From the NCBI GenBank assembly GCA_024742755.1, contig JANSXW010000038.1, forward strand, positions 1 to 48,445: a stretch of 48,445 bases of DNA, given 5' to 3'. The position numbers and the translations under genes are program-made. The notes under the pieces are model-generated. The model saw only the letters and a list, made by a program, of their open reading frames with translations, ran no database searches and was not told the DNA's origin. Every line of letters starts with the position of its first letter. The first letter of the stretch is position 1. Source of the DNA: a bacterium. Lineage in GTDB: Bacteria > Bacteroidota > Bacteroidia > Chitinophagales > Saprospiraceae. Below, one piece after another: positions 17,708 through 25,521 of the stretch.

Positions 17708-18347
17708 GCATACGGACAAACCCGGATTCTTCGCGGCACTGGAGGATAGCCCTTCAGCGGATACCTTCCTGCGCGGCTTGTGGAAAGACAACCCGGTCTT
17801 TGTGCAGGTGCTGGGCATGTGCCCCGTGCTGGCCGTGACCAATACTGCTGAGAATGCCCTGGCGATGGGGCTGGCTACCGCCTTTGTCCTTTTAATGTCG
17901 AATGTGCTGGTGTCTTCCCTGCGCCACTTCATACCGAAGCAGGTGCGTATTGCCTCCTACATTCTCATCATCGCCACCTTTGTGACGATTACGGACTATG
18001 CGATTATGGCCATCAGCGTGGAGCTGCACAAAAGCCTGGGCGCCTTCATCTCGCTCATCGTTGTGAACTGCCTCATCCTGAGCCGGGCGGAAGCTTTCGC
18101 CTCCAAAAACACGATAGGCAATTCCGTACTCGATGCGCTGGGCATGGGCATAGGCTTCACCTTCGCCCTGCTGTGCCTGGGCGTGGTACGGGAAGTACTG
18201 GGCAACGGCAGCGTCTTTGGCTTCGGCCTCTTCCCGGATACTTTCCAGGAATGGATCGTGATGATACTGCCGGCGGGCGGTTTTTTCACCCTCGCCATCT
18301 GGCTGCTGCTGTTTAACATACTGAAGCAAAAACGAGCGACGACATGA
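17700..18347 (+). CDS. rnfE: Rnf electron transport complex subunit E
   Basis: This 215-residue membrane subunit begins at ATG 17700 (MNKHTDKPGFFAALED), overlapping the rnfG stop; an earlier in-frame ATG at 17679 would add seven residues. Landmarks are WKDNPVFVQVLGMCPVLAVTNTAENALAMG and LIVVNCLILSRAEAFASKN, which contain the Cys residues (MCP and NCL) that in homologues share a membrane-embedded [2Fe-2S] cluster with RnfA. About six helices are seen. It overlaps rnfA by 4 bp. Confidence 0.95.
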   Translation: MNKHTDKPGFFAALEDSPSADTFLRGLWKDNPVFVQVLGMCPVLAVTNTAENALAMGLATAFVLLMSNVLVSSLRHFIPKQVRIASYILIIATFVTITDYAIMAISVELHKSLGAFISLIVVNCLILSRAEAFASKNTIGNSVLDALGMGIGFTFALLCLGVVREVLGNGSVFGFGLFPDTFQEWIVMILPAGGFFTLAIWLLLFNILKQKRATT

Positions 18348-18925
18348 AAGAGGAATCCCTGTGGTACATCTTCATCAACGCCAGCCTGATCAACAACTTT
18401 GTGTTGGCGTACTTCCTGGGCATCTGCCCTTTCCTGGGCGTGTCGGGCAAGCTCGAGACGGCCACGAAAATGGGCGGTGCGGTGACCTTTGTGATGCTGA
18501 TCAGTTCCGTCTGTGCGTACGGCATCAATGCCTTTTTGATTGCGGTGGGTGCGCCGTTTCTGCAGCTCATCAGCTTCATTGTGGTGATTGCCTCCACGGT
18601 GCAATTGGTAGAAATGTTTGTGCGCAAGATGAGCCCGGCGCTGTTCCGCGCCCTGGGCATCTTCCTGCCGCTCATCACCACCAACTGTGCGATTCTGGGC
18701 CTTGCCCTTTTCCAAACCCAAAAGGGGTACGGGATGGTGGAAAGCCTGGTTTACGCCCTGGGTGCCGGAGCGGGCTTCACCCTGGCGCTCGTGCTGATTG
18801 CCGGCCTGCGGGAGCGGCTGGATTTTGCGGAGGTGCCCGGGGTGGTGAAAGGTACGGCCCTGACCCTTTTGATAGCGGGGATTTTGTCGCTGTCGTTTAT
18901 GGGGTTTGCGGGGCTGGGCGGGTAG
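18344..18925 (+). CDS. rnfA: Rnf electron transport complex subunit A
   Basis: This 193-residue membrane subunit is homologous to RnfE and inserts in inverse topology. NNFVLAYFLGICPFLGVSGKLETATKMGGAVTFVM and LPLITTNCAILGLALF contain the two Cys (ICP and NCA) that coordinate the shared cluster in this family. The start overlaps rnfE (ATGA). After this gene the compact spacing ends: a 235-bp repeat-bearing gap follows before the next small gene. Confidence 0.95.
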   Translation: MKEESLWYIFINASLINNFVLAYFLGICPFLGVSGKLETATKMGGAVTFVMLISSVCAYGINAFLIAVGAPFLQLISFIVVIASTVQLVEMFVRKMSPALFRALGIFLPLITTNCAILGLALFQTQKGYGMVESLVYALGAGAGFTLALVLIAGLRERLDFAEVPGVVKGTALTLLIAGILSLSFMGFAGLGG

Positions 18926-18929
18926 CTGG

Positions 18930-19085
18930 AGAAGGCTGAGGTTGAGGTTAAGGTTGAGGCGAGCGGGGGCGTGTATGCTTGGCGCGGCAGCAAGCTGCCT
19001 TCTTCCGCAGAGGCGATAGGCAGCTCGCTGCCGCCCCCGGAGTACATGCCGTGTATGCCTGAACCTGAACCTGAGTCTAAGCCTT
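18930..19085. repeat. long imperfect palindrome downstream of rnfA
   Basis: The left half contains GCTGAGGTTGAGGTTAAGG, then GCGGGGGCGTGTATGC and GGCAGCAAGCTGCC. The right half contains GGCAGCTCGCTGCC, then GCCCCCGG, CGTGTATGCC, and CCTGAACCTGAACCTGAG. The halves are near complements, so the transcript could fold into a hairpin of roughly 150 nt. It looks like a non-coding mobile or processing element rather than a gene. No other gene lies in the 18926-19160 gap. Confidence 0.6.
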
Positions 19086-19160
19086 TTCCGGGTGACCAAG
19101 CTCGAAGTGTAAGACTGACAACTTTAATCCGGGGGCAACCCCGCCAAAAAAAAATAAAGG

Positions 19161-19346
19161 ATGACCTCTTCCCTAATTATCGGACTCGTTGGCGTAGTAG
19201 CCCTGATGGTGTACTGGCTGCTCATCCAAACCGTATGGCGGCAGATGTTTGCCGATCAGATCACCGATGAGGATGTGCTGGCCGAGCGCCGGAGCTGCGG
19301 CGACTGCGGCTGTGGGGGCGGGGTTTGTAAATTAAATAAAGACTGA
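19161..19346 (+). CDS. small Cys-rich membrane protein, NqrM-like
   Basis: This 61-residue protein has one N-terminal transmembrane helix (about residues 4-24), a short polar stretch, and a C-terminal cluster C46-x2-C49-x-C51-x4-C56. That architecture resembles NqrM, the small membrane protein needed to mature the related Na+-translocating NADH:quinone reductase, thought to deliver iron to the NqrD/NqrE cluster. Here it follows rnfE-rnfA, which carry the equivalent intramembrane cluster. The role as Rnf maturation factor is inference from architecture and position. A FeoB-associated Cys-rich protein is an alternative. The stop overlaps the first base pairs of the tandem repeat region. Confidence 0.7.
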   Translation: MTSSLIIGLVGVVALMVYWLLIQTVWRQMFADQITDEDVLAERRSCGDCGCGGGVCKLNKD

Positions 19347-19609
19347 CTTGACAAGTTTCCCAGGACACCCCCCAAGCTCTTGTCAAGTCTCGGATAGCGT
19401 CATCCGAAGAAAATTGAGAAAACCTGACTTGACAAGTTTCCCAGGACACCCCCCAAGCTCTTGTCAAGTCTCGGATAGCGTCATCCGAAGAAAATTGAGA
19501 AAACCTGACTTGACAAGTTTCCCAGGACACCCCCAAGCTCTTGTCAAGTCTCGCAGAGAAAACCTGACTTGACAAGTTTCCCAGGACACCCCCAAGCTCT
19601 TGTCAAGTC
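19345..19609. repeat. four tandem stem-loop repeats in the rnf operon
   Basis: Four copies of a 44-45 bp unit begin at 19345, 19426, 19507 and 19566. Each starts GACTTGACAAG and ends with its exact complement CTTGTCAAGTC, with a conserved loop TTTCCCAGGACACCCCC plus AAGCT. Copies 1-3 are spaced 81 bp apart; the first two intervals carry a second small hairpin, CGGAT-AGCGTC-ATCCG, in a shared spacer. The last interval is 59 bp because that spacer is shortened. Copies 1 and 2 have one more C in the loop than copies 3 and 4. The array separates the small Cys-rich gene from the ferredoxin-NADP reductase gene. It is not a CRISPR: the spacers are identical. Confidence 0.95.
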
Positions 19610-19647
19610 TCGATCAATAAAACTTTCAAGAACGAAAATTAACAACC

Positions 19648-20505
19648 ATGGCATACTTAGCAGATTATCAGACCGAGCCCCGTTTCCGGGCTGCCGTGCG
19701 CAAAACCGAGCGCCTTACGCCAATGGATACCGATGAGGTCCGGGAAATTCAGCTGGAAGTGCTGGAACCCGGCTTCGACTGTGCGGTAGACCAAAGTTTT
19801 GGCGTGCTGCTGGACCACAAGGATGAGTTTGGCAATACCCACCACCACCGGCTGTACAGCGTGGCCGACCTTCCGAAGCGGGAGAACGGGCACACCCTGC
19901 TCACCATGCTGGTCAAGCGTTGCGCGTATGTGGACGATGTAAACGGCGAACGCTACAAAGGCGTGGCCTCCAATTACCTCTGCGACCGCAAGGCCGGGGA
20001 TGAAATCACGATCACCGGTCCATTTGGGCTGCCCTTTTCGGTACCTGAGGACAAAACAGCCAATCTCATCCTCATCGGCATGGGGACCGGGATTGCGCCT
20101 TTCCGTGCCTTTGTCAAGCACATCTTTACGGAGGAGAAAGACTGGAAAGGCAAGATCCGCCTGTTCTACGGTGCCCGCTCCGGCCTGGAGCTGCTCTACC
20201 TCAACGACAAGGACGGCGACCTCATGAACTACTACGATGAGGAGACCTTCCGGGCGTTCCGTGCCCTCAGCCCGCGGCCGAAGTGGCTGGACCCGATTGA
20301 GTTGGACAAAGCCATTGAAGACCGTGCCTCAGAGCTGCTCGAGATGCTGAATCAGGTGAATACCTACATCTACGTAGCCGGTTACGCCAAGGTGAAAGAA
20401 AACCTGGACAAAGCCTTCGCCAAAGTACTGGGCTCCAAAGAAAAGTGGGCGCAGCGCAAAGCCGAGCTGATCGCCGGCGGCAAGTGGGCGGAGGTGATTT
20501 ACTAG
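19648..20505 (+). CDS. ferredoxin-NADP(+) reductase, plant-type
   Basis: This 285-residue flavoenzyme exchanges electrons between ferredoxin and NADP. The FAD motif RLYSVA appears in HHHRLYSVADLPK, and the nucleotide-binding loop IGMGTGIAPFRAFVKH, the LFYGARSGLELLYLND strand-turn and a C-terminal aromatic residue (WAEVIY) are typical of the plant-type FNR family. Its place between the rnf membrane genes and rnfB suggests it links the same ferredoxin pool to NADPH. Direction of electron flow cannot be read from sequence. The leader contains the tandem stem-loop array, so expression may differ from the upstream genes. Confidence 0.92.
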   Translation: MAYLADYQTEPRFRAAVRKTERLTPMDTDEVREIQLEVLEPGFDCAVDQSFGVLLDHKDEFGNTHHHRLYSVADLPKRENGHTLLTMLVKRCAYVDDVNGERYKGVASNYLCDRKAGDEITITGPFGLPFSVPEDKTANLILIGMGTGIAPFRAFVKHIFTEEKDWKGKIRLFYGARSGLELLYLNDKDGDLMNYYDEETFRAFRALSPRPKWLDPIELDKAIEDRASELLEMLNQVNTYIYVAGYAKVKENLDKAFAKVLGSKEKWAQRKAELIAGGKWAEVIY

Positions 20506-20518
20506 ACAACAAACTGAT

Positions 20519-21394
20519 ATGACCATCCTGACCGCTATAGCTGCCCTCGGAGGCCTGACTTTCCTGCTCGCCCTTATGCTCGTACTGGCCAATAAGAAGC
20601 TGTACGTGTACGAGGACCCGCGTATTGACACGGTGGAAGACATGCTGCCGCACGCCAACTGCGGGGCCTGCGGGTATCCGGGGTGCCGCCCCTTTGCGGA
20701 AGCGCTGGTGGGCGGGGGCGCCCTGCCGGGCAAATGTACCGTCAGCTCTGAAGAAGCACGGGAGCGGATCGCCGGGTATCTGGGCGTAGCGCTGGGCAAT
20801 GAAGACCGCAAAGTCGCCCGGCTGGCCTGTGCGGGCGGGGCGAATGTAGCGCGGGTGCGGGCGCAGTACGAAGGGCTGGCGAGCTGTCAGGCGGCTGCCC
20901 TCGTCAGCGGTGGCGGCAAGGGCTGTTCCTGGGGCTGCCTGGGCTATGGCGACTGCGAGGTGGTCTGCGATTTTGATGCCATACAAATGGATGAACAGGG
21001 CCTGCCGGTGGTCGACACCGACAAGTGCACGGCCTGTGGCGACTGTGTGGAAGCCTGCCCCAAGGGCTTGTTCTCCCTGGAGCCACTGCAAAACCACCTC
21101 TGGGTGGCCTGCAAAAACCTGGAGCAGGGCAACGACATACTCGAAGATTGCGAGGTCGCCTGCACGGCCTGCGGGCGCTGCGCCATGGATGCGCCCGGCG
21201 GGCTGATTGAGATGGCTTACAACTTGCCTGTCATCCACCACGGCACGGCAGCAGAGAGCAAGGACGCCATTCAGCGCTGCCCCACCGGCGCTATCGTCTG
21301 GTGGAATGCCGACGGGCAGGCGGAAAAAGGCAAGGATGCGAAGAAGATTATTCGAAAAGGGGCGCGGGAAGTGGGGGTGAGCAGAGGTTGTTAA
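20519..21394 (+). CDS. rnfB: Rnf electron transport complex subunit B (ferredoxin-accepting)
   Basis: This 291-residue subunit has an N-terminal transmembrane helix and an Fe-S domain with HANCGACGYPGCRPFAEAL. Further cluster motifs are KGCSWGCLGYGDCEVVC and CTACGDCVEACP. A last motif, CTACGRC, continues AMDAP, so the usual fourth Cys is Ala; a Cys in IQRCPTGAI about 30 residues later may replace it. RnfB accepts electrons from reduced ferredoxin. In most rnf operons rnfB is next to rnfC; here it is last, after the reductase gene, 13 bp downstream. Confidence 0.94.
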   Translation: MTILTAIAALGGLTFLLALMLVLANKKLYVYEDPRIDTVEDMLPHANCGACGYPGCRPFAEALVGGGALPGKCTVSSEEARERIAGYLGVALGNEDRKVARLACAGGANVARVRAQYEGLASCQAAALVSGGGKGCSWGCLGYGDCEVVCDFDAIQMDEQGLPVVDTDKCTACGDCVEACPKGLFSLEPLQNHLWVACKNLEQGNDILEDCEVACTACGRCAMDAPGGLIEMAYNLPVIHHGTAAESKDAIQRCPTGAIVWWNADGQAEKGKDAKKIIRKGAREVGVSRGC

Positions 21395-21693
21395 CTAATG
21401 GCTGCATACCCCACCACACTAACCTTATCCGGTTTACGCCTAGTGCCAGGGCCTTAAAATCAGGCGCAGTTGTCGAAAAATAGGCGCTCATAAGCTTGTT
21501 TTTTAAATATAGGCGCAATATACGCTTTTTGCAAGCCGCATTCAATGCCTTCCGCAGGCGCTTCTCAACGGCTTGCTCTGGAGCAAAAGCCGGGATCCGC
21601 TTGCATTTGAGCCTCGTGTATGGCACAAAGTGGGGTGGAAAAGTGTTTTCTTATAAGAAGATTCATTTTTTCTGAAAGTACAACTTTACGCCC

Positions 21694-22638
21694 ATGGTAG
21701 CCTTTGAAAAACCAGATTATACCTTCCCTTTTTCCGTAGAGGCAGAACGGCAGCACCTGCTGCAGCACAAAGAAAAGCGGGGCATCCCGGATAAGAGTGC
21801 GGACCGCCTGTTGATTGCCACCTGGAACGTAGCCAACCTGGGGCTGCACGAGCGCACAGAAGCCCACTATCAGCTGATTGCTGAGATCATGAGCTGGTTT
21901 GATATTGTAGCCGTTCAGGAAGTTTACGACGACCTCAGCGGGCTGTATCAGTTGGAGTCCTTCATTGGCTCTTCCTACGAGCCCATGTTCACCGACCGGG
22001 GCGGGAATGATGAGCGGGCCGCCTACTTTTACGATACGGCCAAGGTGGAGCGGATGCCTATGACCGGTGAGCTGGCAATAGAGCCCTCCGCTCAGCGCTG
22101 GATCCGGTTGCCGGGCGTGGATCAGGCCTTCCGCGGATTCGACCGCAATCCTTACATCGGCAGTTTCCAGTTTCGCAACCATCGGTTCATGCTGGTCAAT
22201 GCGCATCTGTTCTTTGGGGGCACGGCTTCGGCGGATATGAACCGCCGGGCGCTCGAAGCGTATGCGGTAGGCCGCTACGCAGACCTGCGCCGGGACGATG
22301 AACATGCCTTTTCACCCAACATCATTGCGCTGGGCGATTTCAACATACCGATTGCCGCAGCCGGCGACCCGATCTACGATGCCCTGTCCAGGCGCGGGCT
22401 GACCGTCCCGAAGCACTCCACCCGCATTGCCTCCAGCATTTCCACCGATGCACAGTACGATCAGGTGGCGTTTTTCCCAAGCCTGAAGCGCAAAATCAAA
22501 AACAACGGGGTCTTTGACTATGACAGCGCAGTCTTTCCCGAGCTTTGGGACCGGCTCAGCGAGGAGGACTTTAAAGCATACTGCCGGTACTACATCTCAG
22601 ACCACCGCCCGATGTGGGTGGAGGTGGATTTTGATTAG
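21694..22638 (+). CDS. endonuclease/exonuclease/phosphatase family protein
   Basis: This 314-residue protein has the metal-dependent phosphoesterase motifs of the family in order: ATWNVANLG (about 43), VAVQEVYDD (about 73), NAHLFFGG, IALGDFNIP and ISDHRPMWVEV at the C-terminus. Members act on DNA, RNA, lipids or nucleotides; the substrate here is unknown. No signal peptide is visible, so it is probably cytoplasmic. The 300 bp upstream (21395-21693) show no gene, only four scattered AGGCGC copies with no clear meaning. Transcription is probably independent of the rnf operon. Confidence 0.88.
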   Translation: MVAFEKPDYTFPFSVEAERQHLLQHKEKRGIPDKSADRLLIATWNVANLGLHERTEAHYQLIAEIMSWFDIVAVQEVYDDLSGLYQLESFIGSSYEPMFTDRGGNDERAAYFYDTAKVERMPMTGELAIEPSAQRWIRLPGVDQAFRGFDRNPYIGSFQFRNHRFMLVNAHLFFGGTASADMNRRALEAYAVGRYADLRRDDEHAFSPNIIALGDFNIPIAAAGDPIYDALSRRGLTVPKHSTRIASSISTDAQYDQVAFFPSLKRKIKNNGVFDYDSAVFPELWDRLSEEDFKAYCRYYISDHRPMWVEVDFD

Positions 22639-22672
22639 GGGCTGTTTGCTTGGATTTGGTTGATTGTAATTT

Positions 22673-23341
22673 ATGAGGCCTTTGTCCCGGAATGCTTATT
22701 TTGAGTCTATGAATGAACAGTTAACCACCTACATCGTAAAACGCATCGAAAGCTCCAGGCACCACTTCCCCAACTGGCAACCCGCCACCATCCTCCGCGA
22801 CTTTTCTTCTCCCTGGCTGGAAGTCGAAGATACCGGGACGGCTTTTCGCGCCCTCCACGACGGGGCGCATCTCTATTTCCGGTTTGATGTGGAAGAACCT
22901 AATATTCTGGTCTACGAAAAAGACCAGACCAAGTTTGACGTCCTCAACTCCGAGCGGGTAGAGATTTTCTTCCGGCAGGACCCGGAATTGAAGCGGTACT
23001 ACGGGCTGGAGATGGACCCGCTCGGCAGGGTCTACGATTACCAGTCGAGCTACTACCGCCAATCGGATAAAACCTGGGGCTGGCCGGAAGGGCACCTGCA
23101 ACTGGAAACGGGGCGCACGCCCTCCGGTTACTGGCTGCAGGGGCGGATCAGCTTTGAGTCCCTGCACAATTTACACCTGATGCACGATGGGGGGTACCTG
23201 CAAGCCGGTTTGTACCGGGGGCGCTGCCTTGAGATCAGTGAAGATAAGGCTACCTTTAACTGGATCACCTGGGTGGACCCGCAAACCGAGCAACCTGATT
23301 TTCACGTCCCTTCGTCATTTGGGTGTCTGCAATTGGCATAA
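22673..23341 (+). CDS. CBM9-like carbohydrate-binding family protein
   Basis: This 222-residue beta-rich protein has the pattern of carbohydrate-binding module family 9-like proteins. That pattern runs ATILRDFSSPWLEVEDTGTAFRALHDGAHLYFRFDVEEPN, then ERVEIFFRQDPELKRYYGLEMDPLGRVYDY and a closing FGCLQLA. No signal peptide is seen. The start may be 22673 or the internal ATG at 22709 (MNEQLTTYI). Its ligand and role are unknown; 34 bp after the endonuclease-like gene, it may share its transcript. Confidence 0.78.
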   Translation: MRPLSRNAYFESMNEQLTTYIVKRIESSRHHFPNWQPATILRDFSSPWLEVEDTGTAFRALHDGAHLYFRFDVEEPNILVYEKDQTKFDVLNSERVEIFFRQDPELKRYYGLEMDPLGRVYDYQSSYYRQSDKTWGWPEGHLQLETGRTPSGYWLQGRISFESLHNLHLMHDGGYLQAGLYRGRCLEISEDKATFNWITWVDPQTEQPDFHVPSSFGCLQLA

Positions 23342-23406
23342 GCCAGGCAATGGAAGTTGCCGCCTGTTGGCACTTTAAAAGGCAAACTTACATCTTTAAG
23401 CAATGA

Positions 23407-23970
23407 TCAGGAATCAGACAGGCGGGTGATGGCATCCCGAATACGGGAAGCGGATTGGTAGTCTTCCCGTTCTACCGCCTGTTGCAATAAGGCTTCTAAC
23501 TCAGGCAAGGTATAGTCCTCAAGTTTCCCTTTGATCCAGGCAGTATTGGGCGTCAGACGGTTGGACAGGATGCCGTGCTCGTCCATTATATCGTCCGCTA
23601 CTTTTACCGGGCAAGACAGGCGTAGGGCCAGGGCGATGGCATCAGAAGGGCGGGCATCCTGCTCAAAAGTGCTGCCGTCGGGCTTCCTGAAGGTGAGCAG
23701 GGCGCAAAACGCCTCGCCTTCCATGCGGTTAATCTTTGCTTCCCGCAATTGCAGCCCTGCTGATTGGAGCACCCCGGCGAAGAGGTCGTGCGTAGCCGGC
23801 CTTGACAATTCCCGGCTCTGTACCGCCAGGGCAATGGCTTGCGCCTCTGCATGCCCCAGCTTGATGGGTAACCGCCGGAAGCCATCAGATTCTTCCAGGA
23901 CCAGCACAAAAGCCTTAGACTGATCGGGCGCATCCGTAAGCGCCACCATTTCAACGGGGATGTAATCCAT
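23407..23970 (-). CDS. bifunctional nuclease family protein (BFN/DUF151) with UVR motif
   Basis: This 187-residue protein has an N-terminal bifunctional-nuclease domain, MDYIPVEMVALTDAPDQSKAFVLVLEE, with RLPIKLGHAEAQAIALAVQ and the ARPSDAIALALRLSCPVKVAD signature. A short C-terminal UvrB/UvrC-type motif (LLQQAVEREDYQSASRIRDAI) follows. Homologues occur in most Bacteroidota; nuclease activity has been reported for a plant member, but the bacterial role is unclear. It begins 33 bp after the NHL-repeat gene on the same strand and may be the last gene of the hydrogenase operon, or an unrelated passenger. Confidence 0.9.
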   Translation of the reverse strand: MDYIPVEMVALTDAPDQSKAFVLVLEESDGFRRLPIKLGHAEAQAIALAVQSRELSRPATHDLFAGVLQSAGLQLREAKINRMEGEAFCALLTFRKPDGSTFEQDARPSDAIALALRLSCPVKVADDIMDEHGILSNRLTPNTAWIKGKLEDYTLPELEALLQQAVEREDYQSASRIRDAITRLSDS

Positions 23971-24003
23971 AGGTTGGCAGATTGGGGCGGGTTGGAGAAG
24001 GGC

Positions 24004-25113
24004 TTACCGTACGAGCTGATTGATGACGATGCGGTGGTTGCCGGTGTCGGCTGCGACCATGGTCTGCCCCTCAATGCTTACCTGAAAAGGCCAGTAGAGG
24101 CTCTCCTCAGTCGTCCAGATGGTGTCTTTATTTTCGCTTCCGGTGGTGAAGTTTTTTTGCCCGATCAGGTTGTTGGCCGGCGTATTGTGTTCGGAAGGGA
24201 GCTGCTCAAACCACAGAATGCGGCTGTTGCCCGTATCGGCTACCCACAGCCCCTGTTTATAAAAGCAGGAGTCATAACACCAGTTAAGCGTTTGGGCCTG
24301 CGGGAACCACCCGTACTGATTCTGCCCGTTGCCCTCAAAGGAAGCCTGCCCGATGATGGCATCTGCCTTACTGCTGAAGGCGTCTTTCCAGTCGTGCCAG
24401 AGGAGGACCCGGTAATACTGCGTATCGGTAATGGCCAGGGCGCCTTCAGGGCTTACTTTCACCGAGTAAGGCCAGATGGGGTCATTGTGGTCGTAGTCGC
24501 GCTCCTCAAAGGATGGCTTGCCCAGCACTTTGTCTGCAGCAGCATAATTGGAAGTAGGGATGGCCTCGAAAAACAATACCCGCCGGTTGCCCGTATCGGC
24601 AATCCACAGGTGCTGCCCGTCCGAGAATACGCCGTAGGGCCAGTGCAGGGATTGAGCGGTTGGCGTATGGCTGATCCCGGCTACGTTGGCCTCGTTGCTT
24701 TCAAAATCGGGCTGCCCGATGACCACATCTGCGGGTTGGCCGTCAACGGTGGGCAGTTGGTGCCAGACGAGGACGCGGTGGTTCCAGGCATCCGCCACGA
24801 TCAGCCGTTGGCCATCCGACCAGATGCCGGAAGGGTAGAACAGGGTGGAGGCCGAAGTGCCCCCGCCTGCGTTCCGGCCGGTTTCGGCTTTGGCAGGCTG
24901 CCCCAGCACCACATCGGGGTCCTGAAATTCAGTTTCCGGCAGTTGGTTCCAGATGAACAGGCGGTTTTGGGCCGTATCCGCCACGAAAAGCCGGTTATGG
25001 CTCAGAAATACCCCTCTTGGGGCAAGCAGTGGGCTGCCCTCCGAGCCTTTAAAAACCCGGGTATCCTGAAGAAGGTAGGGGCGTACTTGTTCCTGCGTCG
25101 AAGTGGGTGTCAT
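24004..25113 (-). CDS. NHL-repeat beta-propeller protein of the hydrogenase locus
   Basis: This 369-residue protein is built of about six repeats of an NHL type, such as GVFLSHNRLFVADTAQNRLFIW, GVFSDGQHLWIADTGNRRVLFFE and SLYWPFQVSIEGQTMVAADTGNHRIV. It should form a beta-propeller binding protein partners. No signal peptide is visible, so it is probably cytoplasmic. NHL-repeat genes accompany group 1h hydrogenases in other phyla as I recall them, and this gene is 6 bp after the haemoglobin gene in the same transcript. An assembly or electron-transfer scaffold role is inference. Confidence 0.85.
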   Translation of the reverse strand: MTPTSTQEQVRPYLLQDTRVFKGSEGSPLLAPRGVFLSHNRLFVADTAQNRLFIWNQLPETEFQDPDVVLGQPAKAETGRNAGGGTSASTLFYPSGIWSDGQRLIVADAWNHRVLVWHQLPTVDGQPADVVIGQPDFESNEANVAGISHTPTAQSLHWPYGVFSDGQHLWIADTGNRRVLFFEAIPTSNYAAADKVLGKPSFEERDYDHNDPIWPYSVKVSPEGALAITDTQYYRVLLWHDWKDAFSSKADAIIGQASFEGNGQNQYGWFPQAQTLNWCYDSCFYKQGLWVADTGNSRILWFEQLPSEHNTPANNLIGQKNFTTGSENKDTIWTTEESLYWPFQVSIEGQTMVAADTGNHRIVINQLVR

Positions 25114-25119
25114 CGTTTT

Positions 25120-25521
25120 TTAGTTGTTGAGCTCCTTGCGGCGGCGCTCCAGGTTATCAATTTTGACCCGGATAACGGCAGCGATCGACCGGGCTTTTTG
25201 TTTGGCTTCTTCGGCTTTAGGGCCCTTGAAGTGGGTGTTGACCGTAGCCTGAAAATGCTCCAGCCAGCGTTCAAAATGCCGGGCTTCAAGGGGCTTTTCC
25301 ATGTGCAGTGCCAGGTGCTTTTGCAGGGTTCCGCCCTGATAGGTGCCGGTTTGGAAGAGCACGGTTTCCCAAAAATCACAGATCAGCGGCAAGTGCCCGG
25401 CCAGGTGTACGTTGGCGGCTTCCAGGAAAAAGGGTCGCAGCAGGTGGTCTTCCAGCATCCGCTTGTAGAAGTCGTCCACCATTCGTTCTATATCTCCTCT
25501 GTCAGCAATGTCTTTCTTCAT
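25120..25521 (-). CDS. group III truncated haemoglobin
   Basis: This protein of about 133 residues has the group III pattern: MVDDFYKRMLEDHLLRPFF, then HLPLICDFWETVLFQTGTYQGGTLQKH and FERWLEHFQATVNTHF. The His in LQKHLALH is the likely proximal haem ligand region. Such globins bind O2 or NO; in Campylobacter the relative protects during nitrosative stress or moderates oxygen. The gene starts at ATG 25521, overlapping the hypE stop by one base (TGATG), so it belongs to the hydrogenase operon. A role in controlling O2 near the hydrogenase or its maturation is inference. Confidence 0.88.
   Translation of the reverse strand: MKKDIADRGDIERMVDDFYKRMLEDHLLRPFFLEAANVHLAGHLPLICDFWETVLFQTGTYQGGTLQKHLALHMEKPLEARHFERWLEHFQATVNTHFKGPKAEEAKQKARSIAAVIRVKIDNLERRRKELNN

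Noticed and set aside
19345..19609. CRISPR-like array
   Set aside because: The repeats are internally self-complementary and the intervals are identical to one another, whereas CRISPR spacers would differ; no cas genes are near.
21462..21561. Four AGGCGC copies between rnfB and the phosphoesterase gene
   Set aside because: Spacing is irregular (20, 29 and 45 bp) and the hexamer is expected by chance in GC-rich DNA.
23342..23406. Weak hairpin GGCAA/TTGCC between two converging genes
   Set aside because: The stem is only five base pairs and no T-run follows, so a terminator cannot be supported.
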